Below the pieces are notes generated by a model. That model had not been told where the DNA came from and did not search any database. It saw only the letters and a program-made list of their open reading frames with translations. 53,867 nucleotides of DNA, from NCBI GenBank assembly GCA_009921265.1, contig RFYV01000015.1, forward strand, positions 1 through 53,867, in the 5' to 3' direction. How positions within the stretch are numbered: the first letter of the stretch is position 1; every line of letters starts with the position of its first letter. The position numbers and the translations under genes were made by a program. Shown piece by piece: positions 1 through 9,036 of the stretch. Origin of the DNA: Betaproteobacteria bacterium. Lineage in GTDB: Bacteria > Pseudomonadota > Gammaproteobacteria > Burkholderiales > Burkholderiaceae_C.

Positions 1-2
1 CA

Positions 3-557
3 TCCACCAGCGCGCTGGTACTCATCGATCTTCAACACGGTATCGTGGGCATGGATGTTCATCCACAACCCAGCAGTCAAGTCGTGAGCAAATGCGCCCA
101 AATGGCCCAAGCTTTTAGAAAAGCAGGCGGATTGGTTGTCTTGGTCACCGTTAGTAATTTGGCTGATGGCAAAGATGCCTTGGCTCCTCTTGCCGATGCC
201 ATGGCTCCCGCAGGCGCTGCGCGCCCCGCCAACTGGTCCACATTGGTTGATCCTGTCACACCACAGCCTGGCGACATCACCATCACCAAACGCCAATGGG
301 GGGCGTTTTATGGCACCGAACTCGATTTGCAATTGCGTCGTCGCGGCATCAATACCATCGTGCTTGCAGGCATCTCAACCAACGTGGGTGTGGAATCCAC
401 CGCTCGCGATGCGTTTGAGCGTGGCTATCAACAAGTGTTTGTTTCTGACGCCATGGCCAGCCCATCTGCAGAAGCGCACGCCAATACACTCAAATTTACA
501 TTCCCTCGCATTGGTCGCACGCGAACCTGCGACGAAGTGCTCGCAGCGATTCATTGA
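3..557 (+). CDS. YecD-like isochorismatase-family hydrolase (5' partial)
   Basis: Cysteine-hydrolase/isochorismatase fold enzyme cut by the window start. The frame stays open upstream of the GTG at 45 and reads STSALVLIDLQHGIV from base 3, which carries the usual first Asp of the family (LIDLQ), so the true start lies outside the window. The conserved Lys is in TITKRQWGAF. The third catalytic position, usually Cys in TNVCVESTARDA, is Gly here (STNVGVESTARDA, codon near 387). That Gly is also found in E. coli YecD and in true isochorismatases, so I place it with YecD. The substrate is unknown. The next gene starts about 50 bases downstream on the same strand. Confidence 0.85.
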   Translation, partial: STSALVLIDLQHGIVGMDVHPQPSSQVVSKCAQMAQAFRKAGGLVVLVTVSNLADGKDALAPLADAMAPAGAARPANWSTLVDPVTPQPGDITITKRQWGAFYGTELDLQLRRRGINTIVLAGISTNVGVESTARDAFERGYQQVFVSDAMASPSAEAHANTLKFTFPRIGRTRTCDEVLAAIH

Positions 558-605
558 TAAAAACAAAAGGGCTCACGTAGAGCACTTTTTAAACTCGGAT
601 GATGT

Positions 606-2588
606 GTGAACGATAAGCCCGATCTTTTTTCTCCGTTTGAACTTTCGGGCATACCCTTGCGCAATCGAATTGCGCATTTATCGATGACGACCTTGCGTGC
701 AGCACAAGGCAAAACCACAGCAAACCAAATTCAATACTATGCCAATCGCGCGCAAGGCGGTGCGGGATTGATTGTGACTGAACCTTTTACCTTGTCACCC
801 TTGCAAGATGTTCCGCACAAAACACGCGCTTGGAATGACGACGACTTGGACGGTCTCAAACGATTTGCCGCTGCCGTAGAAAAATACGACACAAGGCTGC
901 TTGCACAAATTCAAGATCCTGGACGCGCACGACACCACACAGGCAAACATTTGGCAGCGATGGCGCCCTCTGCAATTCCCGATGACATGAGTTGGTCGAT
1001 GCCTTCAGAGATAAGCGCATCAACGATTCAACAACTCGTTGATGATTTTTCAAAATCGGCATTGCGATTGAAACAATGCGGATTCAGTGGCGTTGAATTA
1101 TCCTGTGGCCATGGTCATTTGTTTCATCAATTTTTATCGCCCAGATCCAATCACCGAGAAGACGACTACGGAGGTTCTTGGGACAACCGTATTCGATTTG
1201 TTCAAGAAATTGTTCAAGCGATTCGGCAAACCTGTGGCGAGCGTTTTATTGTGGGACTCAAGTTGCCTGGTGACGACGGTTACAAAGACAGCGTTGGTGT
1301 GATTGAAGCAGCTATTATTGCAAAAAAACTCACTGCGTCCCAACAAGTGAGTTATGTGCTGTTTGCGCAAGGCACGCACGGTCAGACATTGGATATGCAT
1401 GTGCCCGATCGCTATGGCACAAGAATGCCCTATCGATCGCTGCAAGCCACCTTGCGACAACAACTACCAAGCGTTGTGATGATGAGCGCAGGTCGCATCA
1501 CCGACCCCGCAGAAGCACAAACATTGCTTGATCACAACGAAGCAGATTTAATTGGATTGGGTCGTGCGCTGATTGCCGATCCTGCATGGCCGATTAAATA
1601 TGCAACAGGGCGCACACACGACATTCGCTATTGCGTTTCGTGCAACACCTGTTGGGACACCATCATCACCCATCGATTGCCATTGGCTTGCGTCAACAAT
1701 CCACGCGTAGCATGGGCTGATGAAGTCGATTGGTGGCCCACACAAAAAGTTAAAAAACAAAAACGCATTGTGGTGGTGGGCGCAGGCTTTGCTGGAATGG
1801 AAGCGGCGTGGGTTGCTGCAGCACGCGGTCATGATGTGACCGTATTGAGCAAAGGTTCCGAACCTGGCGGTAAAGCACGACTGCGCGCGTATTTGGATGG
1901 TGGCGAAGAAGTCAGTAGCGTCTTCGACTACCAAACCACAGCCGCTCAACGCGCAGGTGTCAAGTTTGTCGGCGGCATCACTGCGCAACTCAGCGATGTG
2001 ATTGCACTCAAACCCGATGCGGTGGTGCTCGCCACGGGCTCAGAGATGGTTCACCCTGATTGGTTGCCCAAAGCTATTGTTGATCAAGCCGTCGTTCCCG
2101 ATTTGCGCGCCGCTATGCAAAGTTTGCAGGATATGAGTCAGCATCAATCGGGCACCGCCGTGATTTATGACATGGATCACAGCGAAGCAACCTATGCGAG
2201 CGCACAACGTCTCAAAAAATTATTTGATCGCGTCGTCATTGTGACGCCCAGACACACGATTGCAGACGACATGGCGGTTGTGACGCGTCAAGGCGTTCTC
2301 AGACGCTTATCGATAGCCGATATTGAGATGATCACGCTGTCGCAACCGATTTGGAACGACGCATTTGAAAATGGTCAACTGCAAATACAACAAATTTATA
2401 ATCATAAAATATCAACTATCGACGACGTGGTGTTTTTGGCCTACTCCACACCACGCAGACGATGCGATCAACTCAAACAACCGCTCGAACAAATGGGGAT
2501 TGCCGTTTTTGCCATTGGCGACTGTTTGTCACCGCGCGACATGATTTCAGCAACATCCGATGGTCATGCCATCGGTATGAAACTTTAA
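606..2588 (+). CDS. Fe-S flavoenzyme, NADH:flavin oxidoreductase / trimethylamine dehydrogenase-like
   Basis: Old-yellow-enzyme family oxidoreductase of 660 residues with a GTG start. The N-terminal TIM barrel (about 5-335) begins LFSPFELSGIPLRNRI and has the family motif QFLSPRSNHREDDYGG near 175-190. Four cysteines at 343, 346, 349 and 362 give C-x2-C-x2-C-x12-C, the 4Fe-4S spacing I know from trimethylamine dehydrogenase; 2,4-dienoyl-CoA reductase FadH has C-x2-C-x3-C. A dinucleotide-binding GAGFAG at 392-397 begins the C-terminal FAD/NAD domain. The length fits the FadH/TMADH group (about 670-730). The substrate cannot be assigned. The downstream SOUL gene follows after 5 bases and is probably co-transcribed. 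Confidence 0.88.
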   Translation: MNDKPDLFSPFELSGIPLRNRIAHLSMTTLRAAQGKTTANQIQYYANRAQGGAGLIVTEPFTLSPLQDVPHKTRAWNDDDLDGLKRFAAAVEKYDTRLLAQIQDPGRARHHTGKHLAAMAPSAIPDDMSWSMPSEISASTIQQLVDDFSKSALRLKQCGFSGVELSCGHGHLFHQFLSPRSNHREDDYGGSWDNRIRFVQEIVQAIRQTCGERFIVGLKLPGDDGYKDSVGVIEAAIIAKKLTASQQVSYVLFAQGTHGQTLDMHVPDRYGTRMPYRSLQATLRQQLPSVVMMSAGRITDPAEAQTLLDHNEADLIGLGRALIADPAWPIKYATGRTHDIRYCVSCNTCWDTIITHRLPLACVNNPRVAWADEVDWWPTQKVKKQKRIVVVGAGFAGMEAAWVAAARGHDVTVLSKGSEPGGKARLRAYLDGGEEVSSVFDYQTTAAQRAGVKFVGGITAQLSDVIALKPDAVVLATGSEMVHPDWLPKAIVDQAVVPDLRAAMQSLQDMSQHQSGTAVIYDMDHSEATYASAQRLKKLFDRVVIVTPRHTIADDMAVVTRQGVLRRLSIADIEMITLSQPIWNDAFENGQLQIQQIYNHKISTIDDVVFLAYSTPRRRCDQLKQPLEQMGIAVFAIGDCLSPRDMISATSDGHAIGMKL

Positions 2589-2593
2589 ACGCC

Positions 2594-3208
2594 ATGAAAA
2601 AAAAATTATTTTTTATTTTTATTTTTTTAAACCTACAAAATGCCATGGCCATTGAAGAACCCGCGTTTCAAGTGATTTCACGTGACGCAAAAATTGAAAT
2701 CAGACAATACACCCCATTTATCGTCGCTCAAACTTATGTGGATGGCGATATGGACGATGCGGGTAATCAAGGCTTTCGACGCATTGCCGATTTTATTTTT
2801 GGAAACAACCAAACGCCTGGTAGCGACACATCCAACAAAATTGCAATGACTGCACCCGTCACCATGGAACCTCGCGACGCCAACGCCACAATGAAATCAG
2901 CCAACAAATGGCGTGTTCATTTTGTGATGCCCAAGCAATACACGATGGCCAATATTCCAAAGCCCAAAAATAATGCGGTGGAATTGGCAGAAGTGTCTGA
3001 AAAATATTATGCGGTACTCACCTACTCTGGATTTAACACACTTAATCGCGTGCAAGAAAAAACAACCGAGTTAATGGAGTGGCTCAAAGAAAAATCCATT
3101 ACGCCAAAAGGCACACCACAACTATCGCGCTACGACCCGCCTTGGACACTACCGATGTGGCGGCGCAATGAAATCATGATTGAAATTTCTGCGCCTGCAA
3201 CCAATTAA
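2594..3208 (+). CDS. SOUL-family heme-binding protein, probably exported
   Basis: A 204-residue protein. The ATG at 2594 is preferred over upstream in-frame starts because it gives a clean signal peptide: MKKK followed by a Phe/Ile/Leu-rich core, with likely cleavage after NAMA. The mature part has SOUL hallmarks: EIRQYTPFIVAQT near the start, KIAMTAPVTM in the middle and a C-terminal RYDPPW motif. SOUL proteins bind heme or tetrapyrroles, and the bacterial secreted forms have no settled function. The gene sits 5 bases after the Fe-S flavoenzyme, and its 3' end overlaps the convergent nucleosidase gene by 35 bases. Confidence 0.85.
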   Translation: MKKKLFFIFIFLNLQNAMAIEEPAFQVISRDAKIEIRQYTPFIVAQTYVDGDMDDAGNQGFRRIADFIFGNNQTPGSDTSNKIAMTAPVTMEPRDANATMKSANKWRVHFVMPKQYTMANIPKPKNNAVELAEVSEKYYAVLTYSGFNTLNRVQEKTTELMEWLKEKSITPKGTPQLSRYDPPWTLPMWRRNEIMIEISAPATN

Positions 3209-3740
3209 CCATCAATCCTTGGCCTTTTTTAACATTGGCTTGCCAATCTTTGGATGAATCGTCATTGGCGTTATCAGAAATAAATTTGAGCGATCGCCAC
3301 GGCATGCCTTTTTGAGTGCAAACATGGGCAATGGCATAAAGTTCCATATCCACAACGTCAACGCCTTGGCGGGTAAACCAAGGGTCGTGGGCGGTTACAA
3401 AACTGTCGCCCGTTGCGCAAATAACGCCTTGTTGGCCCGACTCTAATACATGAGGACCTGCGTGATACGGTGTATGCCCACGTGGCGCCAAAGGCTCTGC
3501 GTTCATGTCGCGCTGTATCACCTTGCTTACTTCCACCAAACCTTGCGTGCAATTGGAAACATTACCCGCTGAGCCAAAGTTAATGATTAACTCGGGTGAT
3601 AAGCGATGTATGGTTTCAACAGTCGTTAAGGTTGCGTTAATTTTTCCAACGCCTGTATAAACGACGTGGATATGTGGTGCATTGAGTGACACGTGAAATT
3701 CATCTTGGAGTGCGACCAATAAAACAACAGGTTTTTTCAT
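3174..3740 (-). CDS. 5'-methylthioadenosine/S-adenosylhomocysteine nucleosidase-like protein
   Basis: Nucleoside phosphorylase-fold hydrolase of 188 residues, somewhat shorter than MtnN (about 230). It starts MKKPVVLLVALQDEF, where E14 matches the catalytic Glu near residue 12 of MTAN. The ribose-binding Met-Glu pair is in VDMELYAIA (M132, E133), and the catalytic Asp is in FISDNAND (D156). The family cleaves adenine or another base from a thioribosyl or ribosyl nucleoside, serving methylthioadenosine or SAH salvage. The short length leaves other purine nucleosidase roles open. Its 3' end overlaps the SOUL gene on the other strand. Confidence 0.78.
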   Translation of the reverse strand: MKKPVVLLVALQDEFHVSLNAPHIHVVYTGVGKINATLTTVETIHRLSPELIINFGSAGNVSNCTQGLVEVSKVIQRDMNAEPLAPRGHTPYHAGPHVLESGQQGVICATGDSFVTAHDPWFTRQGVDVVDMELYAIAHVCTQKGMPWRSLKFISDNANDDSSKDWQANVKKGQGLMVNWLQAQKFQS

Positions 3741-3748
3741 AAACTAAA

Positions 3749-3825
3749 TGGTCGGCGTGGCGGGATTCGAACTCGCGACCCCTTGCACCCCATGCAAGTG
3801 CGCTACCAGGCTGCGCTACACGCCG
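3749..3825 (-). tRNA. tRNA-Pro (anticodon GGG)
   Basis: On the minus strand this 77-base segment folds as a full cloverleaf. The acceptor stem is CGGCGTG with CACGCCG, the anticodon stem is CTTGC with GCAAG around the loop ATGGGGT (anticodon GGG), the T loop is GTTCGAATCC, and the 3' CCA is encoded. C at position 1 paired with G72 is typical of proline tRNA. It lies just downstream of the MerR gene, an arrangement common in Burkholderiales next to ihfA-merR. Confidence 0.96.
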
Positions 3826-3837
3826 ATCATGCTGCTA

Positions 3838-3843
3838 ATTATA
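3838..3843 (-). promoter_or_regulatory. putative -10 box for tRNA-Pro
   Basis: A perfect TATAAT on the minus strand lies 12 bases upstream of the first base of tRNA-Pro, in the short gap after the MerR stop codon. I see no convincing -35 element at 16-18 bases, so the tRNA may also be read through from the upstream operon. Confidence 0.4.
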
Positions 3844-3846
3844 ACC

Positions 3847-4320
3847 TTAGACGGGTCTGGCCTCGTTGAGCAAATCTCTAATTTCAAATAACTCGCGGCG
3901 CAGCAAATGCAATTTGGGGCCTGAGCTGAGCAAGCCCAACAAATTCCAATCATCATCATCCAACTTGGAATCGTCGATTTGGAGATTGTTTTCCAAATCT
4001 TCTACGCCATTTAAAAACACTTCGCCAGCACGCTTTTTATCGCGTTCGAGTTGAACAATTTCTTGCAACTTGTTGCGAGCACCACTGATCGTAAAACCTT
4101 GGTCATACAACAAATCGCGAATACGACGAATCATCAACACTTCATGGTGTTGATAGTAGCGGCGATTGCCTCTGCGCTTCATCGGGCGCAGCTGTGTGAA
4201 CTCCTGCTCCCAATAGCGAAGTACATGCGGCTTGACGCCACATAGCTCACTGACCTCACCAATCGTGAAGTAGCGTTTAGCAGGGATAGAAGGGAGAGAA
4301 CTCTCCATGAAATCAATCAT
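3847..4320 (-). CDS. MerR-family transcriptional regulator
   Basis: A 157-residue DNA-binding protein. The N-terminal winged helix-turn-helix is clear: KRYFTIGEVSELCGVKPHVLRYWE, followed by a wing motif RRGNRRYYQ. A helical dimerisation region follows and ends in an acidic segment. No cysteine effector-binding loop of the metal-sensing type is visible. This is the conserved MerR-like protein found directly downstream of ihfA in many betaproteobacteria; its regulon is not known. A second in-frame ATG lies four codons in (4308). Position after ihfA (95-base gap) suggests membership of the same long transcript. Confidence 0.88.
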   Translation of the reverse strand: MIDFMESSLPSIPAKRYFTIGEVSELCGVKPHVLRYWEQEFTQLRPMKRRGNRRYYQHHEVLMIRRIRDLLYDQGFTISGARNKLQEIVQLERDKKRAGEVFLNGVEDLENNLQIDDSKLDDDDWNLLGLLSSGPKLHLLRRELFEIRDLLNEARPV

Positions 4321-4415
4321 TTACAAATCGGACCATAGAGGTTACACGAAGTTAGGGAAAAAGGTAAGACCTAAACGAAAAAAAATAGTTTAAAAACCGC
4401 TCTTAAATGTTAACT

Positions 4416-4742
4416 TTATGCTTGAGAAGTTATGCCTTGAATGCTTTCTTTTAACTTGTGACTGGCATGAAAAGTCACAACCCGACGCGCCTCGATAGGA
4501 ATAGCCTCTCCGGTGCGTGGATTTCGCCCCGGTCTGGGCGCTTTGGTTCGAATTTGAAAGTTACCAAACCCCGATATTTTGACGTCTTGCCCATCAACTA
4601 GTTTTTGTGAAATCAAATCGAAAAATGCGTCAATCATGTCTTTTGATTCACGTTTGTTAAGACCAATTTGATCAAACAACAACTCGGCCAATTGCGCTTT
4701 TGTAAGCGCTGGTGTTTCTAAAGTTTCAAAAGACAATTCCAT
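4416..4742 (-). CDS. ihfA: integration host factor subunit alpha
   Basis: A 108-residue HU/IHF-family DNA-bending protein. The helical dimer region includes [20 protein letters not shown]. The signature [20 protein letters not shown] is followed by [20 protein letters not shown], the beta arms that insert into the minor groove; the Pro in the arm is the intercalating residue of the family. IHF is a heterodimer with IhfB, which is not in this window. The gene starts 14 bases after pheT, the classical pheT-ihfA order, so it is probably co-transcribed with pheST. Confidence 0.95.
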   Translation of the reverse strand: MELSFETLETPALTKAQLAELLFDQIGLNKRESKDMIDAFFDLISQKLVDGQDVKISGFGNFQIRTKAPRPGRNPRTGEAIPIEARRVVTFHASHKLKESIQGITSQA

Positions 4743-4756
4743 GTTTCAACTCTTTC

Positions 4757-7183
4757 TTAAGCACGCAAACGCGCTTGAATATTTTTTGCCAAATGGTCAA
4801 TCACCGCTTGAACTGCGGCATCGATTTCAGGCTCTGTCAGCGTGGCCTCAGATTTGTTCAAGGTCAAGCGAACAGTCAAACTTTTTTCATCTGTTTGCAA
4901 GCCCATACCCTCTTTTTGCGGTCTATAAATATCAAACAGCATCGCGTTTTGGAGTAAACCCTGAGTAGGTGATGCTTCAATTGCGGCCATCAACTGTGAA
5001 TGAGTCACAGGCTCTTTGACAACCACCGCAATATCTCTCTCAACCGCCTGAAAACGCGGCACCGATTCAAAACGCGGCACATGTCGTTGTGTGAGTGCCG
5101 TCAATTGCAACTCAAACACCACAGGCGCGTGCGGCAAATCCCAAGACATGCGCCATTTGGGATGAAGTTCACCCACAAAACCGATCGGATGACCGTCGAC
5201 AAACACCTGAGCACATCGACCGGGATGCATTGAAGGGTCACTACCCACTTGATACGTCGCCTTGATTGGCGCGAGCAAGGCATCAACATCGGCCTTGATA
5301 TTAAAAAAATCGACAACTGTATCGCTTACAGACCATTGCAAAGGTTGCGCCGAGCCATACACCATACCCGCTACATGCATCGGTTGATAAATGCCTTCAA
5401 CGGTTTGATCCGAATGCACAACGCTTTTATCTTTTTTAAACACACGCCCGATTTCAAACACCGCAACACGCGAAGCTTTTCTATCTACATTGAATTTAAT
5501 CACTTGCAACAATGAACCGATTAGCGAGGAGCGCATCACATTCATTTGACTTGCAATCGGGTTGAGCAATTGAATGGGATCCGTGTTACCCGCTAGGTCG
5601 TACTCCCACTGCGCATCAACAAAACTAAAATTAATCGTCTCTTGATAACCCAAGCCTGCCAACATACGACGCACGGTGTGCGAGCTATGCTGGGCTTCCG
5701 GTTTGATTTTGGCTGTGATGGGCGCCAAGGGTGGCGTCGTGGGCAACTGCTCATACCCCACCATGCGTGCAATTTCTTCAATCAAATCTTCTTCGATTTG
5801 TAAATCAAATCGAAACGATGGTGGCGTGACTGTGATGACGCCTGGCGTTTCTGAAACAGACAATCCCAAACATTTGAGCGCTTGACCCATGCGCTCTTGC
5901 GACAAGGGCATACCAATCACTTTAACGGCACGCGCCACACGCAAACTCACAGGCTTAATAGCAGGCATGTTGACTTGTTGATCGTCCATAGGACCGCACA
6001 ATGTTTGCGGTGTACCACAAATATCAATCACCAACTGCGTGATGCGATCGATGTGCTCAACCGTGAGTTGCGGATCTACACCACGCTCAAATCGATGACC
6101 CGCATCGGTTGAAAAATTAAATCGACGTGATCGACCTGCAATCGATGCAGGCCACCAAAAAGCAGCTTCGATATAAATGTTTTGCGTATCGTCGCCAACC
6201 GCTGTGGCTTGTCCACCCATGATGCCCGCCAAGGATTCCACTTGCGAGTCGTCTGCAATCACGCCCACCTTTTCATCGACCATCACGGTATTTCCATTGA
6301 GCAATTCGAGTTGTTCACCCGCTTTGCCCCAACGCACTTGCAATCCACCGTGGATTTTGTCGAGATCAAAAATATGCGACGGACGACCCAATTCAAACAT
6401 CACGTAGTTTGAAATGTCGACCAAAGCACCGACACTGCGTTGACCACATCGTGCCAAACGATCAACCATCCATACAGGTGTTTTTGCTTTGGGATTAACG
6501 CCACGAACAATACGACCACTGAATCGTCCACACAAATCAGGCGCATCAATGCGCACAGGTAATTTTTTTTGACACCCTGTTTGAATCGTTGGATATTGAA
6601 TCGCTTGCAAAGGTGCACCTGTGAGTGCAGATACTTCACGCGCTATACCATACACACTCAAACAATGCGCCAAATTAGGTGTGAGTTTGAGCGTGAACAA
6701 GCTGTCATCGAGTTGCAAATGCTCGCGAATATTTTGACCCACCAATGCGTCAGCATTCAGTTCGAGTAAACCACCGTGATCGTCGTTGAGTTTTAATTCT
6801 TTGGATGAACACAACATGCCTTGGCTTTCAACGCCACGCAGTTGTCCCAATTTAATTTGAAACGGTTTACCGTCTTCACCAGGAGGCAATTGCGCTCCCA
6901 CCATAGCACAAGGTACTTTGATGCCAACGCGCGCATTAGGCGCACCGCACACAATATTTAAAAGCGCAGTTTGACCCACATCAACCTGACACACTCTCAA
7001 GCGATCTGCATTGGGGTGTTGTTGAACTTCTTTGATTTCACCCACCACCACATGCGTGAACGCAGGTGCAACGGACGACAACTCTTCAACTTCCAAACCA
7101 GCCATGGTGAGCGTGTTGGCCAGTTGCTGTGTATCAATGGGTGGATTGCAAAAAGCGCGCAACCAGGATTCGGGAAATTGCAT
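4757..7183 (-). CDS. pheT: phenylalanyl-tRNA synthetase beta subunit
   Basis: An 808-residue subunit of the alpha2-beta2 PheRS that charges tRNA-Phe. The N-terminus (MQFPESWLRAF) leads into the EMAP-like tRNA-binding domain (about 40-150, VVGEIKEVQQHPNADRL). B3/B4 and B5 domains follow, including an editing region, then the catalytic-like core (EIARMVGYEQLP) and the C-terminal anticodon-binding FDX-ACB domain (RFQAVERDIAVVV). The length matches the family (about 795-810). It follows pheS after 25 bases and is followed by ihfA. Confidence 0.97.
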   Translation of the reverse strand: MQFPESWLRAFCNPPIDTQQLANTLTMAGLEVEELSSVAPAFTHVVVGEIKEVQQHPNADRLRVCQVDVGQTALLNIVCGAPNARVGIKVPCAMVGAQLPPGEDGKPFQIKLGQLRGVESQGMLCSSKELKLNDDHGGLLELNADALVGQNIREHLQLDDSLFTLKLTPNLAHCLSVYGIAREVSALTGAPLQAIQYPTIQTGCQKKLPVRIDAPDLCGRFSGRIVRGVNPKAKTPVWMVDRLARCGQRSVGALVDISNYVMFELGRPSHIFDLDKIHGGLQVRWGKAGEQLELLNGNTVMVDEKVGVIADDSQVESLAGIMGGQATAVGDDTQNIYIEAAFWWPASIAGRSRRFNFSTDAGHRFERGVDPQLTVEHIDRITQLVIDICGTPQTLCGPMDDQQVNMPAIKPVSLRVARAVKVIGMPLSQERMGQALKCLGLSVSETPGVITVTPPSFRFDLQIEEDLIEEIARMVGYEQLPTTPPLAPITAKIKPEAQHSSHTVRRMLAGLGYQETINFSFVDAQWEYDLAGNTDPIQLLNPIASQMNVMRSSLIGSLLQVIKFNVDRKASRVAVFEIGRVFKKDKSVVHSDQTVEGIYQPMHVAGMVYGSAQPLQWSVSDTVVDFFNIKADVDALLAPIKATYQVGSDPSMHPGRCAQVFVDGHPIGFVGELHPKWRMSWDLPHAPVVFELQLTALTQRHVPRFESVPRFQAVERDIAVVVKEPVTHSQLMAAIEASPTQGLLQNAMLFDIYRPQKEGMGLQTDEKSLTVRLTLNKSEATLTEPEIDAAVQAVIDHLAKNIQARLRA

Positions 7184-7208
7184 GTTGAATCTCGTTTAGG
7201 TTGATGGC

Positions 7209-8246
7209 TTATTGAAATTGACTCAGAAAGCGAATATCGCCATCAAAGAACAAACGCAAATCGTTAACGCCATAGCGCAACATGGTGAGACGATCAGGCC
7301 CCATACCAAATGCAAAACCAATGTATCGTTCAGGGTCGAGACCCATGTTGCGAACCACGTTGGGGTGGACCTGACCTGATCCTGCAACCTCTAGCCATTT
7401 GCCCGCAAGCGGTCCACTGCTGAATTGAATATCAATTTCTGCACTCGGCTCTGTGAATGGAAAAAAACTGGGTCTGAATCGCAGCACCAAATCATCGGAC
7501 TCAAAAAATGTGCGACAAAAATCAGTGAACACCACTTTTAAATCTTTGAAGCTTACATTTTCACCAATCCACAATCCTTCGCATTGATGAAACATCGGCG
7601 AATGCGTTGCATCGCTGTCCACTCGATATGTGCGTCCCGGTGCAATCACGCGAATCTCCGGCATTGCTTGACCTGCGTCTAATTGATTTTTGTATTGCTT
7701 GACGTGTTGCACCGCATGACGAATTTGCATCGGACTTGTATGCGTGCGTAACAAATATCCGCCTTCCACATAAAAGGTATCGTGCATGGAGCGCGCAGGA
7801 TGATCTTCGGGCGTATTGAGTGCTGTGAAATTGAACCAATCGGTCTCGATCTCGGGGCCTTGCGCCACTTCAAAACCCATCGATCCAAAAATTTGTTCGA
7901 TGCGCTCAAGCGTCAGACTCACGGGGTGCAATCCACCTGTTGCGCGATGACGACCAGGCAAAGTAACGTCCAAGGCTTGTGCTTTGAGTTGCGTTTGTAA
8001 TTGTGCATCGGCGAGTTGATCGCGACGCGTTTGAAGTGCAGATTCAATGGCTTGTTTGGCTACATTGATCGCTGCACCCTGTGTTTTTTTGAGCGCCACA
8101 TCTAAAGATGCGAGCCCTTTCATCATGACCGTGATGTGACCCGACTTACCCAGAAACTGCGCTTTGGCATTTTCTAAATCAGCAGGCGTATCGCATTGTG
8201 CAAACAATGCTTTCGCAATATCAACCAGCGTATCGAGTTCGTTCAT
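7209..8246 (-). CDS. pheS: phenylalanyl-tRNA synthetase alpha subunit
   Basis: Catalytic class II subunit of 345 residues. I choose the ATG at 8246 ([15 protein letters not shown]) rather than an upstream in-frame start at 8291, because the upstream part lies in the terminator/attenuator region and lacks homology-like sequence. An N-terminal coiled-coil precedes the class II core, with [19 protein letters not shown] and the motif 3-like [17 protein letters not shown] at the C-terminus. It pairs with PheT immediately downstream. The preceding gap to rplT contains a strong hairpin with a T-run that could attenuate its transcription. Confidence 0.96.
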   Translation of the reverse strand: MNELDTLVDIAKALFAQCDTPADLENAKAQFLGKSGHITVMMKGLASLDVALKKTQGAAINVAKQAIESALQTRRDQLADAQLQTQLKAQALDVTLPGRHRATGGLHPVSLTLERIEQIFGSMGFEVAQGPEIETDWFNFTALNTPEDHPARSMHDTFYVEGGYLLRTHTSPMQIRHAVQHVKQYKNQLDAGQAMPEIRVIAPGRTYRVDSDATHSPMFHQCEGLWIGENVSFKDLKVVFTDFCRTFFESDDLVLRFRPSFFPFTEPSAEIDIQFSSGPLAGKWLEVAGSGQVHPNVVRNMGLDPERYIGFAFGMGPDRLTMLRYGVNDLRLFFDGDIRFLSQFQ

Positions 8247-8268
8247 TATGTTTGCAAATTCTGAAATT

Positions 8269-8300
8269 AAAAAAGGTTGAAGCCTTTGCAAGCCTCAACC
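8269..8300 (-). terminator. rho-independent terminator / candidate pheST attenuator
   Basis: On the minus strand GGTTGAGG...CTTCAACC forms an 11-pair stem (two G-U pairs) closed by a GCAA tetraloop and followed by six T. It lies between rplT and pheS, where E. coli carries the pheST attenuator. It could simply end the infC-rpmI-rplT transcript, or act conditionally. A 24-codon reading frame (8341 to 8267) with three Phe codons runs through it but has no clear ribosome site. Confidence 0.8.
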
Positions 8301-8356
8301 CCTTGTTGGATCTTAAAACAATGCATACCTAAGGGATGCATTGAACTAAGTGAGTA

Positions 8357-8716
8357 TCAAGCGGCCAGACGGGCTTTAACCTGATCCACGATGTGTCCAA
8401 AAGCCGCCTTGTCATGCACAGCAATATCAGCCAACATTTTGCGATCGATTTCAATCGCAGCTTTACGCAGTCCATTGGCAAATTGGCTGTACGTGAGACC
8501 AAACTCACGAGCGGCTGCATTGATACGCGCAATCCACAACTGACGGAACACACGTTTTTTGGCACGACGGTCACGGTAGGCATATTGCCCAGCTTTCATG
8601 ACCGCTTCTTTGGCAACCCTGAAAACATTACCGCGGCGACCACGGAAACCTTTTGCAAGGGCGAGTACTTTTTTGTGACGGGCTCTGGCCGTTACACCAC
8701 GTTTTACGCGAGGCAT
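8357..8716 (-). CDS. rplT: 50S ribosomal protein L20
   Basis: A 119-residue, very basic ribosomal protein starting [20 protein letters not shown], with the conserved [18 protein letters not shown] and YRDRRAKKR segments. It binds 23S rRNA early in 50S assembly. The length is standard (117-119). It is third in the infC-rpmI-rplT operon, 27 bases after rpmI. In E. coli L20 represses this operon translationally; I cannot confirm an equivalent operator here. Confidence 0.98.
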   Translation of the reverse strand: MPRVKRGVTARARHKKVLALAKGFRGRRGNVFRVAKEAVMKAGQYAYRDRRAKKRVFRQLWIARINAAAREFGLTYSQFANGLRKAAIEIDRKMLADIAVHDKAAFGHIVDQVKARLAA

Positions 8717-8743
8717 ACTTGTTTCTCCTTGTTCGTCCGTTGA

Positions 8744-8947
8744 TTACAGGCCAGCCATGGGCAGCATTTGCGCCATGTGACCCATGTTGGTTTCATGCAC
8801 ACCCGTTGGTCCACGCAAGTGACGTTTGTTCTTGGTGGTTTTTTTAGTGAGGATGTGGCGTTTGAAGGCTTGACCGCGTTTAACGGTACCACCTGGACGA
8901 ACGCGAAAGCGCTTTTTAGCGCTGCTCTTGGTCTTCATTTTGGGCAT
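8744..8947 (-). CDS. rpmI: 50S ribosomal protein L35
   Basis: A 67-residue basic protein beginning [20 protein letters not shown] and containing the family motif [13 protein letters not shown]. It has the typical length for L35 (64-67). It is located between infC and rplT, the universal bacterial order for this operon, and the C-terminus extends by a few residues ([12 protein letters not shown]) as in other betaproteobacteria. Confidence 0.97.
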   Translation of the reverse strand: MPKMKTKSSAKKRFRVRPGGTVKRGQAFKRHILTKKTTKNKRHLRGPTGVHETNMGHMAQMLPMAGL

Positions 8948-9036
8948 TTGAATGCTCCCTTTTTATTTGTGCTCGTGAGGCGTTGCGAACCGATCGCAAT
9001 CTTGTTGGCCCCGAGACACTTGTTTGCGTCGCCTTT

